Positions 8,208-16,944 of a stretch of 64,000 nucleotides of DNA are shown here, in pieces. The stretch's first letter is position 1, and each line of letters opens with the position of its first letter. The DNA comes from Streptomyces sp. GTDB lineage: Bacteria > Actinomycetota > Actinomycetes > Streptomycetales > Streptomycetaceae. The translations under genes and the position numbers were made by a program. The stretch covers positions 85,866 to 149,865 of the forward strand of contig NZ_JAEKKT010000181.1 in the NCBI RefSeq assembly GCF_019510245.1, in the 5' to 3' direction. The notes beneath the pieces are model-generated. The model did not search any database, was not told where the DNA came from, and saw only the letters and a program-made list of their open reading frames with translations.

Positions 8208-10010
8208 TTACTTGATGTAGAGGCGACGCGGGTCGATGCCGCCGATCACGTTGTCGTAGACGAGCCCGCCGACCTTGGAACCGGCGATCTGGACCTGCTT
8301 GTAGTACGCGGTCGGGACGGCGTTGACGACGTCGGTGAGCAGGTACTTGTCGATCTTCTCCCAGGCCGCGGCCGACTTCGCCGGGTCGGTGATCGCGTTG
8401 GCGGCGTCGATGTCGCTGTTGACCTTGGGGTCGTTGACGTGCGAGTAGTTCGCCGAACCGTCGGCGATCGCCCGGCCGTCGTACAGCGGCGGGATCACGG
8501 TCGAGGCGGACGGCCAGTCGGCGCCCCACGCGGTGTGGTAGATGTCGTAGTTGTTGTCGACCTTGCCGATCTGGTCGTAGTACGTCTCGGCCGGGATCTC
8601 CTGGCGCTGGACGTTGAAGCCGGCCTTCTTCAGGCCCGCCGCCATGGCGGTGGAGTACTGCTGGCCCTCCGGGGTGTTGATGTAGCCGAAGGTCAGCTTC
8701 ATGCCGACCTTGCCGGCCTGCTGGAGGAGCTTCTTGGCCTTGTCGGGGTCACCCGCGGGCTTCGCCTTCTTGCCGAACGGGTCGAACGAGGCGTCGTACC
8801 CGGTGACGGTCGGGGAGATCAGACCGCCGGCGACCTCCATGGCGTCGGTGCCGCCGTAGGCGCGGATGAACGGCGTGACGGGCAGCGCGTATGCGATGGC
8901 CTCGCGGATCTTCTTGTCCTTGATGTGGTTCATGTTGATGTTCATCTGGCCCACGTACGGCTGGTAGCCGGCGACCGTACGGGACTTGAGGGTCGAGTCG
9001 TTGAGGACCTTGGACAGGTTGCCCGCGTCGACCTGGTTGTTGAAGCTGATGCCGGTCTGGTCGGCGCCGCTGTCCGCGAGCAGCGCCTTCGTGGACGTCT
9101 CGAACTGCTGGTTGAAGGTGAAGTCCATCTCGTCGACGTACTGGTTGCGGATCGGGTCCGTCTTCGGGTCCCAGTTGGTGTTCTTGACGAGAACCATCGA
9201 CTTGCCGGACTTGAACGACTGGATCTTGTACGGGCCGCTCGTGACCGGGTTCTTGTCGTACTTCGCCTGGGTGTCGCCCTTCTTGGACACCACCGCGTAG
9301 CCCGCCATGGCGAGCGCGTAGGGCAGGTCCGGGTGGGCGGTCTTGAAGTGGAAGACGATGGTCTTGGCGTCGGGCGTCTCCAGGACGCTGTCGGGCAGGT
9401 GCTTGCCCTTGTACGGGCCGTCCGGCAGCAGCTTGCGGTAGTCGGCGCCGGTGGTGTCGGCGAGCCACTGCTGGAGGTAGGTCGGGCCCTGGTTGATGAA
9501 CGGCGCGAAGAGCCGCTCGAAGGTCTGCCGGAAGTCCGCCGACGTGATGGGCGTGCCGTCGGCGAACTTGATGCCGTCCTTGAGGGTGTACTTCCAGGTC
9601 TTGCCGCCGTCGGTGGTGGTGCCGGAGTCGGTGGCCAGGTCGCCGACGACCTCGTGGCCCACGCCCTTGTCGTCGGTCGACTTGTACCCGGTCAGGCCTC
9701 TGTGCAGCAGCGTGGCCAGGGAGCCCTCGTCGGAGACGTAGATCTGGGCCGGGTCGAGGTGCGCGTAGCTGTCCCGCTGCAGCACCTCCAGCTTGCCGCC
9801 GGTCTTCGCACCAGGCACCGCCTTCGCGGGCCCCGTGGAGTCCGCCGCGTCGCCGAACTTGATGGCCGCCTGCTGCGCCTTGGCGTTCTTCTGGTCCTGC
9901 TTGTTGTTGTCGCTCGCATCGCTGCCCCCCTTGCTGCAACCGGTGAGCACGAGAGCTCCGGCCGCGAGCACTGAGACAGCCGTGTATGCGTGGCGTCCGC
10001 CCCTACTCAT
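8208..10010 (-). CDS. bldKB: oligopeptide-binding lipoprotein (BldKB type)
   Basis: A 600-residue extracytoplasmic substrate-binding protein of family SBP_bac_5. A lipoprotein signal peptide runs SRGGRHAYTAVSVLAAGALV then LTGC, with the lipidated Cys at residue 25. The body has the family pattern: YKSTDDKGVGHEVVGDLATD, KYTLKDGIKFADGTPITSAD, and AEWGADWP-like NYDIYHTAWGADWPSAST. The start is either ATG at 10008-10010 or the GTG just before it; AGGTGG lies upstream. In S. coelicolor BldKB binds an extracellular peptide needed for aerial mycelium; the identity here rests on gene order (permease, binding protein, permease, two ATPases) and length. The protein is exported and lipid-anchored. Confidence 0.8.
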   Translation of the reverse strand: MSRGGRHAYTAVSVLAAGALVLTGCSKGGSDASDNNKQDQKNAKAQQAAIKFGDAADSTGPAKAVPGAKTGGKLEVLQRDSYAHLDPAQIYVSDEGSLATLLHRGLTGYKSTDDKGVGHEVVGDLATDSGTTTDGGKTWKYTLKDGIKFADGTPITSADFRQTFERLFAPFINQGPTYLQQWLADTTGADYRKLLPDGPYKGKHLPDSVLETPDAKTIVFHFKTAHPDLPYALAMAGYAVVSKKGDTQAKYDKNPVTSGPYKIQSFKSGKSMVLVKNTNWDPKTDPIRNQYVDEMDFTFNQQFETSTKALLADSGADQTGISFNNQVDAGNLSKVLNDSTLKSRTVAGYQPYVGQMNINMNHIKDKKIREAIAYALPVTPFIRAYGGTDAMEVAGGLISPTVTGYDASFDPFGKKAKPAGDPDKAKKLLQQAGKVGMKLTFGYINTPEGQQYSTAMAAGLKKAGFNVQRQEIPAETYYDQIGKVDNNYDIYHTAWGADWPSASTVIPPLYDGRAIADGSANYSHVNDPKVNSDIDAANAITDPAKSAAAWEKIDKYLLTDVVNAVPTAYYKQVQIAGSKVGGLVYDNVIGGIDPRRLYIK

Positions 10011-10097
10011 CACTGAATTTCCACCTATCTCCGTGTCACCGGTACACAACGGGAATTGCCGTGCGGTATCCGGGCGAGGACGCCCACGATCAGTCGG

Positions 10098-11132
10098 TCA
10101 GCGCGCCGTCTTGGGGTCGAAGGCGTCGCGGACCGAATCCCCGAGCAGGTTGAAGGCCACGATGAAGATGATCATCGAGACGCCGGGGAAGAACATGTAG
10201 GTGATGTCGTTCTGCAGAACGAGCTCGGTCGATGCCTTGGAGAACATCTGGCCCCAGTCGGGGGTCGGTTCGACCACGCCGACACCCAGGTAGGACAGGC
10301 CCGCCTCGATGGTCACGAAGCTCGGCAGCAGGTACGTGGCCTGGACCAGCAGGGGCGTGACCACGTTGGGCAGGATCTCCCTGCGGATGATCCGCCAGGC
10401 GGACGCCCCGCTGACCCGGGCCGCCTCGATGAACTCCCGTTCCCTGATGGACAGCGTCGTGCCGCGCAGGATGCGGGCGAGGCTCATCCAGCCGAGCACC
10501 CACTGGACGACGATCAGCGCGACCACGCGCACATAGGTCGGCGTCTCGTCACGGGGGCTGACGAAGAGGGAGACCACGACGGGCATGCTGGCGATGAAGA
10601 ACAACTGCGAGGGGAAGGCGAGCAGGAAGTCGATCAGCCGGCCGATCCAGTAGTCGGTCCTGCCGCCGAGGTAGCCGGCCGTGACACCGAGGAGGATGCC
10701 GGTGACGACCACCGCGACCGTCACCGCGAGGGAGATGAAGAGCGAGGTCCGGATGCCGTAGATCAGCTTGGTGAACACGTCGTAGCCGTTGCCGGGTTCG
10801 AGGCCGAACCAGAACTCGCTGCTGATGCCGCCGTTGGGCTGCACCGGTACGCCGGCGCTGTCGAAGAGTTCGGGGCGTTCGTCTGCGTACACGGTGTACG
10901 GGTTCTTGCCGTACAGCTTCGAGATGAGCGGGGCGAACAGGGCGATCAGGAAGAAGAAGCCCACGACGTAGGCGGAGATGACACCGGTGCGGTCGCGCTT
11001 GAAGCGCAGCCACATCAACTGGCCCGGGGACCGGCCCGCTAGCTGTTTGACCGCGGTCTTCGTGTCGGGCTCCGGTCCGCCGTCCGCGACGACCGACCGT
11101 CCGCCACCCTCAATGTCCGTAGGACTTGTCAC
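10098..11132 (-). CDS. bldKA: oligopeptide ABC importer permease (BldKA/DppC type)
   Basis: A 344-residue integral membrane subunit and the first gene of the importer operon. After a ~40-residue cytoplasmic N-terminus (GRSPGQLMWLRFKRDRTGVI) come membrane helices beginning SAYVVGFFFLIALFAPLI. The EAA coupling loop is ARVSGASAWRIIRREILPN. The C-terminal motif SYLGVGVVEPTPDWGQM is diagnostic of DppC/OppC. Translation starts at GTG (11130-11132) with only a weak ribosome site. The 84 bases to bldKB hold no obvious terminator. Upstream are ~640 bases of non-coding DNA before the typA terminator, likely the operon's control region. Confidence 0.82.
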   Translation of the reverse strand: MTSPTDIEGGGRSVVADGGPEPDTKTAVKQLAGRSPGQLMWLRFKRDRTGVISAYVVGFFFLIALFAPLISKLYGKNPYTVYADERPELFDSAGVPVQPNGGISSEFWFGLEPGNGYDVFTKLIYGIRTSLFISLAVTVAVVVTGILLGVTAGYLGGRTDYWIGRLIDFLLAFPSQLFFIASMPVVVSLFVSPRDETPTYVRVVALIVVQWVLGWMSLARILRGTTLSIREREFIEAARVSGASAWRIIRREILPNVVTPLLVQATYLLPSFVTIEAGLSYLGVGVVEPTPDWGQMFSKASTELVLQNDITYMFFPGVSMIIFIVAFNLLGDSVRDAFDPKTAR

Positions 11133-11776
11133 AGTTCGTCCAATTCACAGGTGTGGGTGTGCCGAACCGGCGGCCGGCACGGGTGGGCGCGGCCGCAGAG
11201 GCATGAACCGATGAGGCGTTGATCCGATGAAGCGTCAGGGCATGCCCTGGCCGAACGGGAATGCCGCAGCCGGACGCGCGTAGGCGAACGGCGGCACTAC
11301 CCGGGCGGCCGCTGCTTCAGGACCAACTACCGGACGACCAAGGACAGTCGGACGGAACGGACCGGACGGCCGTCCTCGGCGACGGAACCCACCTGGTGCC
11401 TGTGACACTGCACATGGGACTTCTCCTCATGACTTCACGTGTTCACCAACAGGAGGTTTCCGTCCATACCCTCCGACACCCCTGACGGAGGGCCAGACAC
11501 CCCCTGATGCTCGTGAGTCGGGCGCTGTCCCCACAGCGCGAGACCCATTGACCCGAGCGCTACGCGGCTAACTATCTGCCATGAGCCAGGTGCCGACCAC
11601 TGTCTTTAAATCTCAATTCAGTCACAGCTGGCACGTAGTTCTTCCGAAAAATGGACAAAGCGTTCGCCGGGAGAAGGCCGCGAAACGGACTTGTTACATG
11701 GGTATCGGGCGAGGATCTCCGCATTTCGGACAATGGCCGAAGATCGGCGGTCGGCGCCCACCCGAAAACGGGTTGC
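11133..11776. other. long non-coding control region upstream of bldKA
   Basis: About 640 bases without a convincing gene lie between bldKA and the typA terminator. It contains two short perfect hairpins, CCCTCCG/CGGAGGG near 11465-11488 and GCGCTGT/ACAGCGC at 11522-11539. An unusually A+T-rich patch at about 11590-11660 (around TTTAAATCTCAATTC) is the best place for a promoter. Read on the minus strand, this would give bldK a 5' leader of several hundred bases. No known riboswitch was recognised. Confidence 0.5.
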
Positions 11777-11813
11777 AAAAAACCCGGGCACCCCCATCAT
11801 GGGGGCACCCGGG
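11777..11813 (-). terminator. Rho-independent terminator after typA
   Basis: On the minus strand the RNA would form a 13-pair stem, left arm CCCGGGUGCCCCC and right arm GGGGGUGCCCGGG (two G-U pairs), with a 5-base loop, followed directly by six U residues. It sits 27 bases after the typA stop. On the plus strand the two wobble pairs become mismatches, so it is directional. Confidence 0.85.
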
Positions 11814-11839
11814 CTCAGGTGTCCTGCGATCAGGCGCGA

Positions 11840-13763
11840 TCAGCCGTGCTTGGCGCGGCTGGCGGCGCGGGCCCGCTCACGGGCGTCCAGGTTCACCTTG
11901 CGGATGCGAACGGCCTCCGGGGTCACCTCGACGCACTCGTCGTCACGGCAGAACTCCAGCGACTGCTCCAGGGAGAGCTTGCGCGGCGGGACGATCGCCT
12001 CGAACGAGTCGGCCGAGGACGACCGCATGTTCGTGAGCTTCTTCTCCTTGGTGATGTTGACGTCCATGTCGTCGGAGCGCGAGTTCTCGCCGACGATCAT
12101 GCCCTCGTACACCTCGGTGCCGGGGTCGGTGAACAGCACACCGCGCTCCTGGAGGTTCGTCATCGCGAACGCGGTGACGACACCGGAGCGGTCGGCGACC
12201 AGCGAGCCGTTGTTGCGGGTCTGCAGCGTGCCGAACCAGGGCTCGTGGCCCTCGTGGATGGAGTGGCCGATGCCCGTGCCGCGGGTCTGGGTCAGGAACT
12301 CGGTACGGAAGCCGATGAGACCGCGGGACGGCACCACGAACTCCATGCGGACCCAGCCCGAGCCGTGGTTGGACATGTTGTCCATCCGGCCCTTGCGGAC
12401 GCCCATGAGCTGCGTGACCGCGCCCATGTGCTCCTCGGGGACGTCGATCGTCATGCGCTCGACCGGCTCGTAGACCTTGCCGTCGACGAGCTTGGTGACG
12501 ACCTGGGGCTTGCCGATGGTCAGCTCGAAACCCTCGCGGCGCATCTGCTCGACCAGGATGGCGAGCGCCAGCTCACCACGGCCCTGGACCTCCCAGGCGT
12601 CCGGACGCCCGGTGTCGAGTACGCGGAGGGAGACGTTACCGATCAGCTCGCGGTCGAGGCGGTCCTTGACCTGGCGGGCGGTGACCTTGCGGTCCTTGAC
12701 CGCGGCCTTGTTGTCGGCGCCCTTGCCGGTGCCGCCACGGCCGACCAGCGGCGAGGTGTTCGTACCGATGGTCATCGAGATCGCCGGCTCGTCGACCGTG
12801 ATCAGCGGCAGCGGGATCGGGTTCTCGGGGTCGGCGAGGGTCTCACCGATCATGATGTCCGAGATACCGGCGACGGCGCAGATGTCACCCGGGCCGGCCT
12901 TCTCGGCGGGCTTGCGGGTGAGCGCCTCGGTCATCAGCAGCTCGGTGATGCGCACGTTGGACATCGTGCCGTCACGCTTGATCCAGGTGACCGTCTGGCC
13001 CTTGCGCAGCTCGCCCTGCTCGACGCGGAGCAGCGCGATACGGCCGAGGAAGTTGTCGGCGTCCAGGTTGGTGACGTGCGCCTGGAGGGGGGCCGTCTCG
13101 TCGTACTCCGGGGCCGGGACGTGCGACAGGATCGTGGTGAAGAACGGCTCCAGGTTGTCGCTGTCCGCCGGGACCGTGCCGTTCTCCGGCTTGGTCAGCG
13201 AGGCGACACCGTCACGCGCGCACGCGTAGACGATGGGGAACTCGATCTGCTCCTCGTCCGCGTCCAGGTCCAGGAAGAGGTCGTACGTCTCGTTGACGAC
13301 CTCGTCGATCCGGGAGTCCGGGCGGTCGGTCTTGTTGATGCACAGGATGACCGGCAGGCGCTGCTGAAGCGCCTTGCGCAGCACGAAGCGGGTCTGCGGC
13401 AGCGGCCCCTCGGAGGCGTCGACCAGCAGGACCACCGCGTCCACCATCGACAGACCGCGCTCGACCTCGCCACCGAAGTCGGCGTGGCCCGGGGTGTCGA
13501 TGATGTTGATGGTGATGACGTCGCCGCCATCCTTCGGGTGGTACTTCACGGCCGTGTTCTTGGCCAGGATCGTGATGCCCTTCTCACGCTCCAGGTCTCT
13601 CACGCTCCAGGTCGTTCGAGTCCATCATGCGGTCGTCGAGCGACTCGGCGGCGTGCGCCGCGAAGGCACCGGCCTGCTTCAGCATGGCGTCAACGAGTGT
13701 CGTCTTGCCGTGGTCGACGTGGGCGACGATGGCAACGTTGCGGATGTCGTGGCGCGTGGCCAT
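11840..13763 (-). pseudogene. typA: typA/bipA ribosome-associated GTPase, frameshifted by a 16-bp tandem duplication
   Basis: TypA/BipA is a translational GTPase related to EF-G that assists 50S assembly and stress adaptation. The N-terminal frame starts at ATG 13761-13763 (MATRHDIRNVAIVAHVDHGK) and carries the G1 P-loop AHVDHGKTTLVD. It continues to SNDLERER, then a few wrong residues (PGA) and a stop. From about 13603 the rest, beginning DLEREKGITILAKNTAVKY, continues in another frame for the remaining ~585 residues, with G3 DTPGHADFGGEV, G4 INKTDRPD and the typical C-terminal domain. A perfectly duplicated 16-mer at the junction explains the shift; removing one copy restores a 635-residue protein of normal length. 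As written the gene is broken, unless this is an assembly error or slips back. Confidence 0.85.
13582..13613. repeat. 16-bp perfect tandem duplication inside typA
   Basis: TCTCACGCTCCAGGTC occurs twice without a gap, at 13582-13597 and 13598-13613. Sixteen is not a multiple of three, so the second copy shifts the typA frame just after the G2/switch I start. Confidence 0.95.
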
Positions 13764-13940
13764 AGTGCGGCGTACTCCCGGGGTGTTGAGAAGGCCCTCT
13801 TCGCACGTCCGTGTGACGCGGGCCTGCCGGGCTGAACACGCCACGGCCTCACCCCATGGTACGGGGCCGATCGACCGGCGGCTCGCGGGGATACGTATAT
13901 GCAGCTCAGGGTGCTTATCGGCAAGCGATCAGGCGAGAAC

Positions 13941-13980
13941 CCAGGGGCGCGGGGAACTGCGCGACCAGCCCCCCGCACCC
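13941..13980 (+). repeat. REP-like dispersed repeat, copy 1
   Basis: GGGGCGCGGGGAACTGCGCG followed by ACCAGCC, in the gap between typA and the peptide-binding lipoprotein gene. The same core recurs four more times in this window. Confidence 0.8.
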
Positions 13981-14002
13981 GCGGCCGACGACGGCGAACG
14001 CC

Positions 14003-16261
14003 CTACCCCTTGCTGGGGCTCGGCGACACCTTCGCCCCCTTCTTCAGGAACCCCATGTCCTGGTACACCGGCGTCTGGAAGCCGAAGGCGCCCACGTTCA
14101 CCAGGTCCTTGCGGGCGCCCACGAGCTGCGGCCGCTGGTACAGCGGCAGCGACCCCGCCGACGCCCAGATCCTGGAGTCCGCCTTGCGCAGCAGCCCGTC
14201 CGCCTCGTCCTCGTCCAGCGTGCCCAGCGCCTGGTCGAAGAGCTGGTCCACCTGGTCGGTGCCGACCCGCGTGTAGTTCTGCTCGACGTTCAGCGACCCG
14301 TCGGCCGCCACCACCGGCTTCGCGTAGATCGGCCGCGCGTCCGTCGCCGGGAACGCGGACGACGGCCACGAGTACAGCGCGAGGTCGTACTGCCCGGCCG
14401 CGATGTGGTCCTTGAAGTAGCTGTCGTCGGAGACCTTCTGGATCTCGGTCGCGATCCCCACCTTCTCCAGCATCTTCGAGATCTGGTCGGCGACCGACTG
14501 GAGCGTCTCGGAGCCCGGCCCCGAGGGCAGCACGAACCGCAGCGAGAGCGCCTTCCCGTCCTTGGCCAGCGGACCGGCCGGCGCCCCCGCGCCCCCGGGT
14601 GCCGCCGTGCCCTTCGGCGCGTACGCCCCGGGCGCCCCGTGGGCGTGGTCCTTCTGGTGGTCGCGGGTGTCCCTGTCGTCCGTGCCCTTGTCTGCCGTGC
14701 CCTTGTCGTCCGTGCCCTTGTCGTCCTCGCCGACGATGTACTGCCCGTCGTGCCCGCCGTCCGACTCGTCGCCCTGCTCGCTGTCGTCCTTCTCCTTGTC
14801 GCCCTTCTTCTCGTCCTCCGCGCCGGCCGCCTTGCCCGGGTCCCTGATCGGGCCGCCGGCCACCCAGCCCGCGTCGGCGAGCAGAGCCTGCGCCTCGTGG
14901 GTGTCGAGGCCGCCGATCGCCCCGCTGCCGTCGGTGTAGGCGGCCTGCCCGGACAGGGCGACATGGCTGCCCACCGGGACGGCGGGCAGCCCCAGCGGGG
15001 TGAGGACCAGCTTGGCGAGCGCCTGGCGGTCGAGGGCGCGGGCTACGGCCCGGCGCACCCGCTCGTCGGCGAGCGGACCCTCGGAGCCGTTCAGGGCGAG
15101 CTGGGTGTAGGCGGGCTCCAGCGACTTGCGGACGGCGAAGTCCCGCAGCTCGTGCTGCTGCTCCAGCCACTTGGCGATGCTCCTGCGGAGCTTCTTGGGC
15201 CCCTTGGGCAGCTTCTCCTCGTCCATGCCGAGGGTCAGCGCCCAGGACCGCAGCTTCTTGGCGGAGGTCTTCCCGGCGCCCTGCAGGGGCAGGCCGGTGC
15301 CCTTCTCCCGGCCGGCGATGGTGATCCGGTCGGCCTCGGCGGCGTCGATGTCGGCGACGTCGACGGTGCCGGCGGCGAGCGCGGAGGCCCGCTTCGCGCG
15401 GTCCACGGCATGCAGGTCGATCTCGTCGAGCTTGGCCGGGCGCCCCCACCAGCGCGGGTTGCGGGTGAGGATCACGTCCTTCTTGGCGGTGTCGACCTTG
15501 TCGACCCGGAAGGGGCCCGCGGTGACGGTGAGCTTGCGGCGGGCGCCGTCGTTGAAGGTGTCCGGGGTACCCATGACGTCCTTCGGGTACAGCGGCGAGA
15601 ACAGCGACCGCCAGTCGGCGTACGGCCGGTCGAAGGTGACCCGGACCTCCAGGTCGTTGGCGCCGCGCTCGATCTGGGCGATGCGGTCGTAGCCGGCGTT
15701 GCGGGCGGTCCAGTAGGCGGAGTCCTTGCCGGACAGGGCGCGCCACTGGGCGGCGAAGTCGGCGGCGCCGATCTCCCGGCCGTCGCTCCAGACGGCCTGC
15801 TGGTTGAGCTTGTACAGGACGACCTGGCGGGGCTCGGTCTCGATGACCTTCGCGGACTCCAGGTAGTCGGGGTTGCGGACCGGCTTCCCGGTGGCGTCGA
15901 TGGTGAACATCGACGGCAGGACGGCCTGGGCGACCCGGGTGGTGCCCGCGTCGGCGTCGGCCTGGAAGGTGTTGAGGGTCTCGGGTACGGCGTCCACGGC
16001 CATCTTCAGGGTGCCGCCCTCGGCGACCGCGTCGCGGGCGGCCGGCACGATGTCCTGGCCGGCCAGCGGCTTGCTGCCCTCGTCGTCGGAGCCGCAGCCG
16101 GCGAGGAGGGGGACGGCGAGGGCGCCGGCGGCGAGAAAGGCGAGGCTCCGCCGGTAGCGCCGGGAAGTGCCGCCGTCGTTCGGCTGCCGCGCCGTTGTGG
16201 CTGATCGCGCAGTTCCCCGCGCCCCTGAAGGGGCGCTATGGCCGACGCCGTGGTGAGACAT
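14003..16261 (-). CDS. SBP_bac_5 peptide-binding lipoprotein with low-complexity insert
   Basis: A 752-residue extracytoplasmic lipoprotein of the oligopeptide-binding family (ABC transporter family substrate-binding protein); family members are usually ~550-600 residues. The start is the ATG at 16259-16261 behind GGAGGT with 8-base spacing. The lipobox LLAGC puts the lipidated Cys at residue 56, far later than normal, because residues ~11-27 are the in-frame translation of a REP-like repeat. The binding core includes YLESAKVIETEPRQVVLYKL and AVWSDGREIGAADFAAQWRA. Near residues 470-545 a strongly charged linker holds KGTDD-type 5-residue repeats. No transport partners adjoin; in S. coelicolor an equivalent gene sits next to typA. 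It may supply ligand to the bldK-type permease, which is inference. Confidence 0.8.
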   Translation of the reverse strand: MSHHGVGHSAPSGARGTARSATTARQPNDGGTSRRYRRSLAFLAAGALAVPLLAGCGSDDEGSKPLAGQDIVPAARDAVAEGGTLKMAVDAVPETLNTFQADADAGTTRVAQAVLPSMFTIDATGKPVRNPDYLESAKVIETEPRQVVLYKLNQQAVWSDGREIGAADFAAQWRALSGKDSAYWTARNAGYDRIAQIERGANDLEVRVTFDRPYADWRSLFSPLYPKDVMGTPDTFNDGARRKLTVTAGPFRVDKVDTAKKDVILTRNPRWWGRPAKLDEIDLHAVDRAKRASALAAGTVDVADIDAAEADRITIAGREKGTGLPLQGAGKTSAKKLRSWALTLGMDEEKLPKGPKKLRRSIAKWLEQQHELRDFAVRKSLEPAYTQLALNGSEGPLADERVRRAVARALDRQALAKLVLTPLGLPAVPVGSHVALSGQAAYTDGSGAIGGLDTHEAQALLADAGWVAGGPIRDPGKAAGAEDEKKGDKEKDDSEQGDESDGGHDGQYIVGEDDKGTDDKGTADKGTDDRDTRDHQKDHAHGAPGAYAPKGTAAPGGAGAPAGPLAKDGKALSLRFVLPSGPGSETLQSVADQISKMLEKVGIATEIQKVSDDSYFKDHIAAGQYDLALYSWPSSAFPATDARPIYAKPVVAADGSLNVEQNYTRVGTDQVDQLFDQALGTLDEDEADGLLRKADSRIWASAGSLPLYQRPQLVGARKDLVNVGAFGFQTPVYQDMGFLKKGAKVSPSPSKG
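16195..16240 (-). repeat. REP-like dispersed repeat, copy 2, inside a coding region
   Basis: The core GGGGCGCGGGGAACTGCGCG reads on the minus strand with TCAGCCAC following. It lies inside the first 30 codons of the lipoprotein gene and stays in frame, adding a basic and alanine-rich stretch before the hydrophobic signal core. Confidence 0.8.
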
Positions 16262-16352
16262 CTCTGCTTACCTCCGGGAGGCCCCGTGAACACGGGTGCG
16301 GTCTGTTCACATTTAGGGGTATTTTGGAGTTGATCACATGTACGTCAGAAGT

Positions 16353-16382
16353 ACGGACCCCACTGAAATGGACGGGGTCCGT
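16353..16382. promoter_or_regulatory. perfect 9-bp hairpin in the divergent region
   Basis: ACGGACCCC (16353-16361) pairs with GGGGTCCGT (16374-16382) across a 12-base loop. It could be a terminator/attenuator or an operator; there is no U-run. Confidence 0.5.
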
Positions 16383-16517
16383 CGGGCCGGGACGACACGG
16401 CGGCGGAGGCCGCCAAACGCCACCCGTGCGGCGCAATGCCGTGCTCTTCCCGGCGCACACAGAGCGCGTGCGGGCGTGCGACGGAGGCGCGCAATCCGCC
16501 AATCGCTGCACATGGCT

Positions 16518-16535
16518 TCACATCAGCAGGTGTGA
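16518..16535. promoter_or_regulatory. candidate operator upstream of the sdh cluster
   Basis: TCACA (16518-16522) and TGTGA (16531-16535) form an inverted repeat with an 8-base centre, about 70 bases upstream of the small gene at 16606. Its shape resembles Crp/Fnr-like or Rex-like sites, but the half-site match is short. Confidence 0.3.
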
Positions 16536-16605
16536 CGCGCAACACTCGCAGGCGCATGAACGTTGCCGCCTTGGACCACGAAGTCCGCGGAAGTGAGGTC
16601 ACGTC

Positions 16606-16896
16606 ATGTCCGTGCACGACGACCTGACGTCAGTCAAGCGTTGCCTAGAGGACCTGAACCGGTCCGTCGGCCGCCTGGAGCAGCAGCTCGGGAGCGGCGG
16701 ACTGGAGATGCGCCGCGTCCGCGCCGACGCCGATCACCTGCGCGAGAGCGTGGCACTGCTGCGGGATGCGGCCAGCACCGGCGCCCCGAGCAAGCGCCCC
16801 GAGCTGGTGACCATCTCCGACGACCCGTACGACATCAACCTGTGGACGGACTCGGACGACGAGGGTCTCGGCGCCCGCGACCGGCACGCCCCCTAG
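16606..16896 (+). CDS. small conserved coiled-coil protein of unknown function
   Basis: A 96-residue acidic protein, not recognised as a named family. Residues ~8-55 are heptad-like (DLTSVKRCLEDLNRSVGRLE, then RADADHLRESVALLRDA) and should form a coiled coil; the C-terminus is acidic and disordered (DDPYDINLWTDSDDEG). A purine-rich site (GTGAGGTCAC) precedes the ATG. It lies 48 bases before sdhC on the same strand and is probably co-transcribed, so a role linked to Sdh1 assembly or regulation is possible but not shown. Confidence 0.7.
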   Translation: MSVHDDLTSVKRCLEDLNRSVGRLEQQLGSGGLEMRRVRADADHLRESVALLRDAASTGAPSKRPELVTISDDPYDINLWTDSDDEGLGARDRHAP

Positions 16897-16944
16897 GAGC
16901 GCTGACCGCAGGCCACCTCCCCCGACCCCGACCGGAGTCATCCA

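Larger units (their letters stand above)
16262..16605. other. divergent control region between the lipoprotein gene and the sdh cluster
   Basis: About 340 bases with no gene. An A+T-rich part at about 16300-16345 probably holds the lipoprotein promoter. A perfect 9-base hairpin (ACGGACCCC/GGGGTCCGT, 16353-16382) and an inverted repeat TCACA-N8-TGTGA (16518-16535) are the visible signals. The latter resembles a dimeric regulator site upstream of the small gene and sdhCAB. Confidence 0.5.

Noticed and set aside
6756..9974. A 1072-codon open frame on the plus strand across the bldK genes
   Set aside because: It is the antisense shadow of bldKB, bldKC and bldKD in GC-rich DNA. The protein is a Val/Arg/Asp-rich string without domains, while the minus strand has clear ABC transporter motifs.
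14003..16261. The lipoprotein start moved downstream past the REP-like repeat
   Set aside because: The upstream ATG has an excellent GGAGGT site at the right distance and no in-frame ATG/GTG with a site is seen between the repeat and the signal core.
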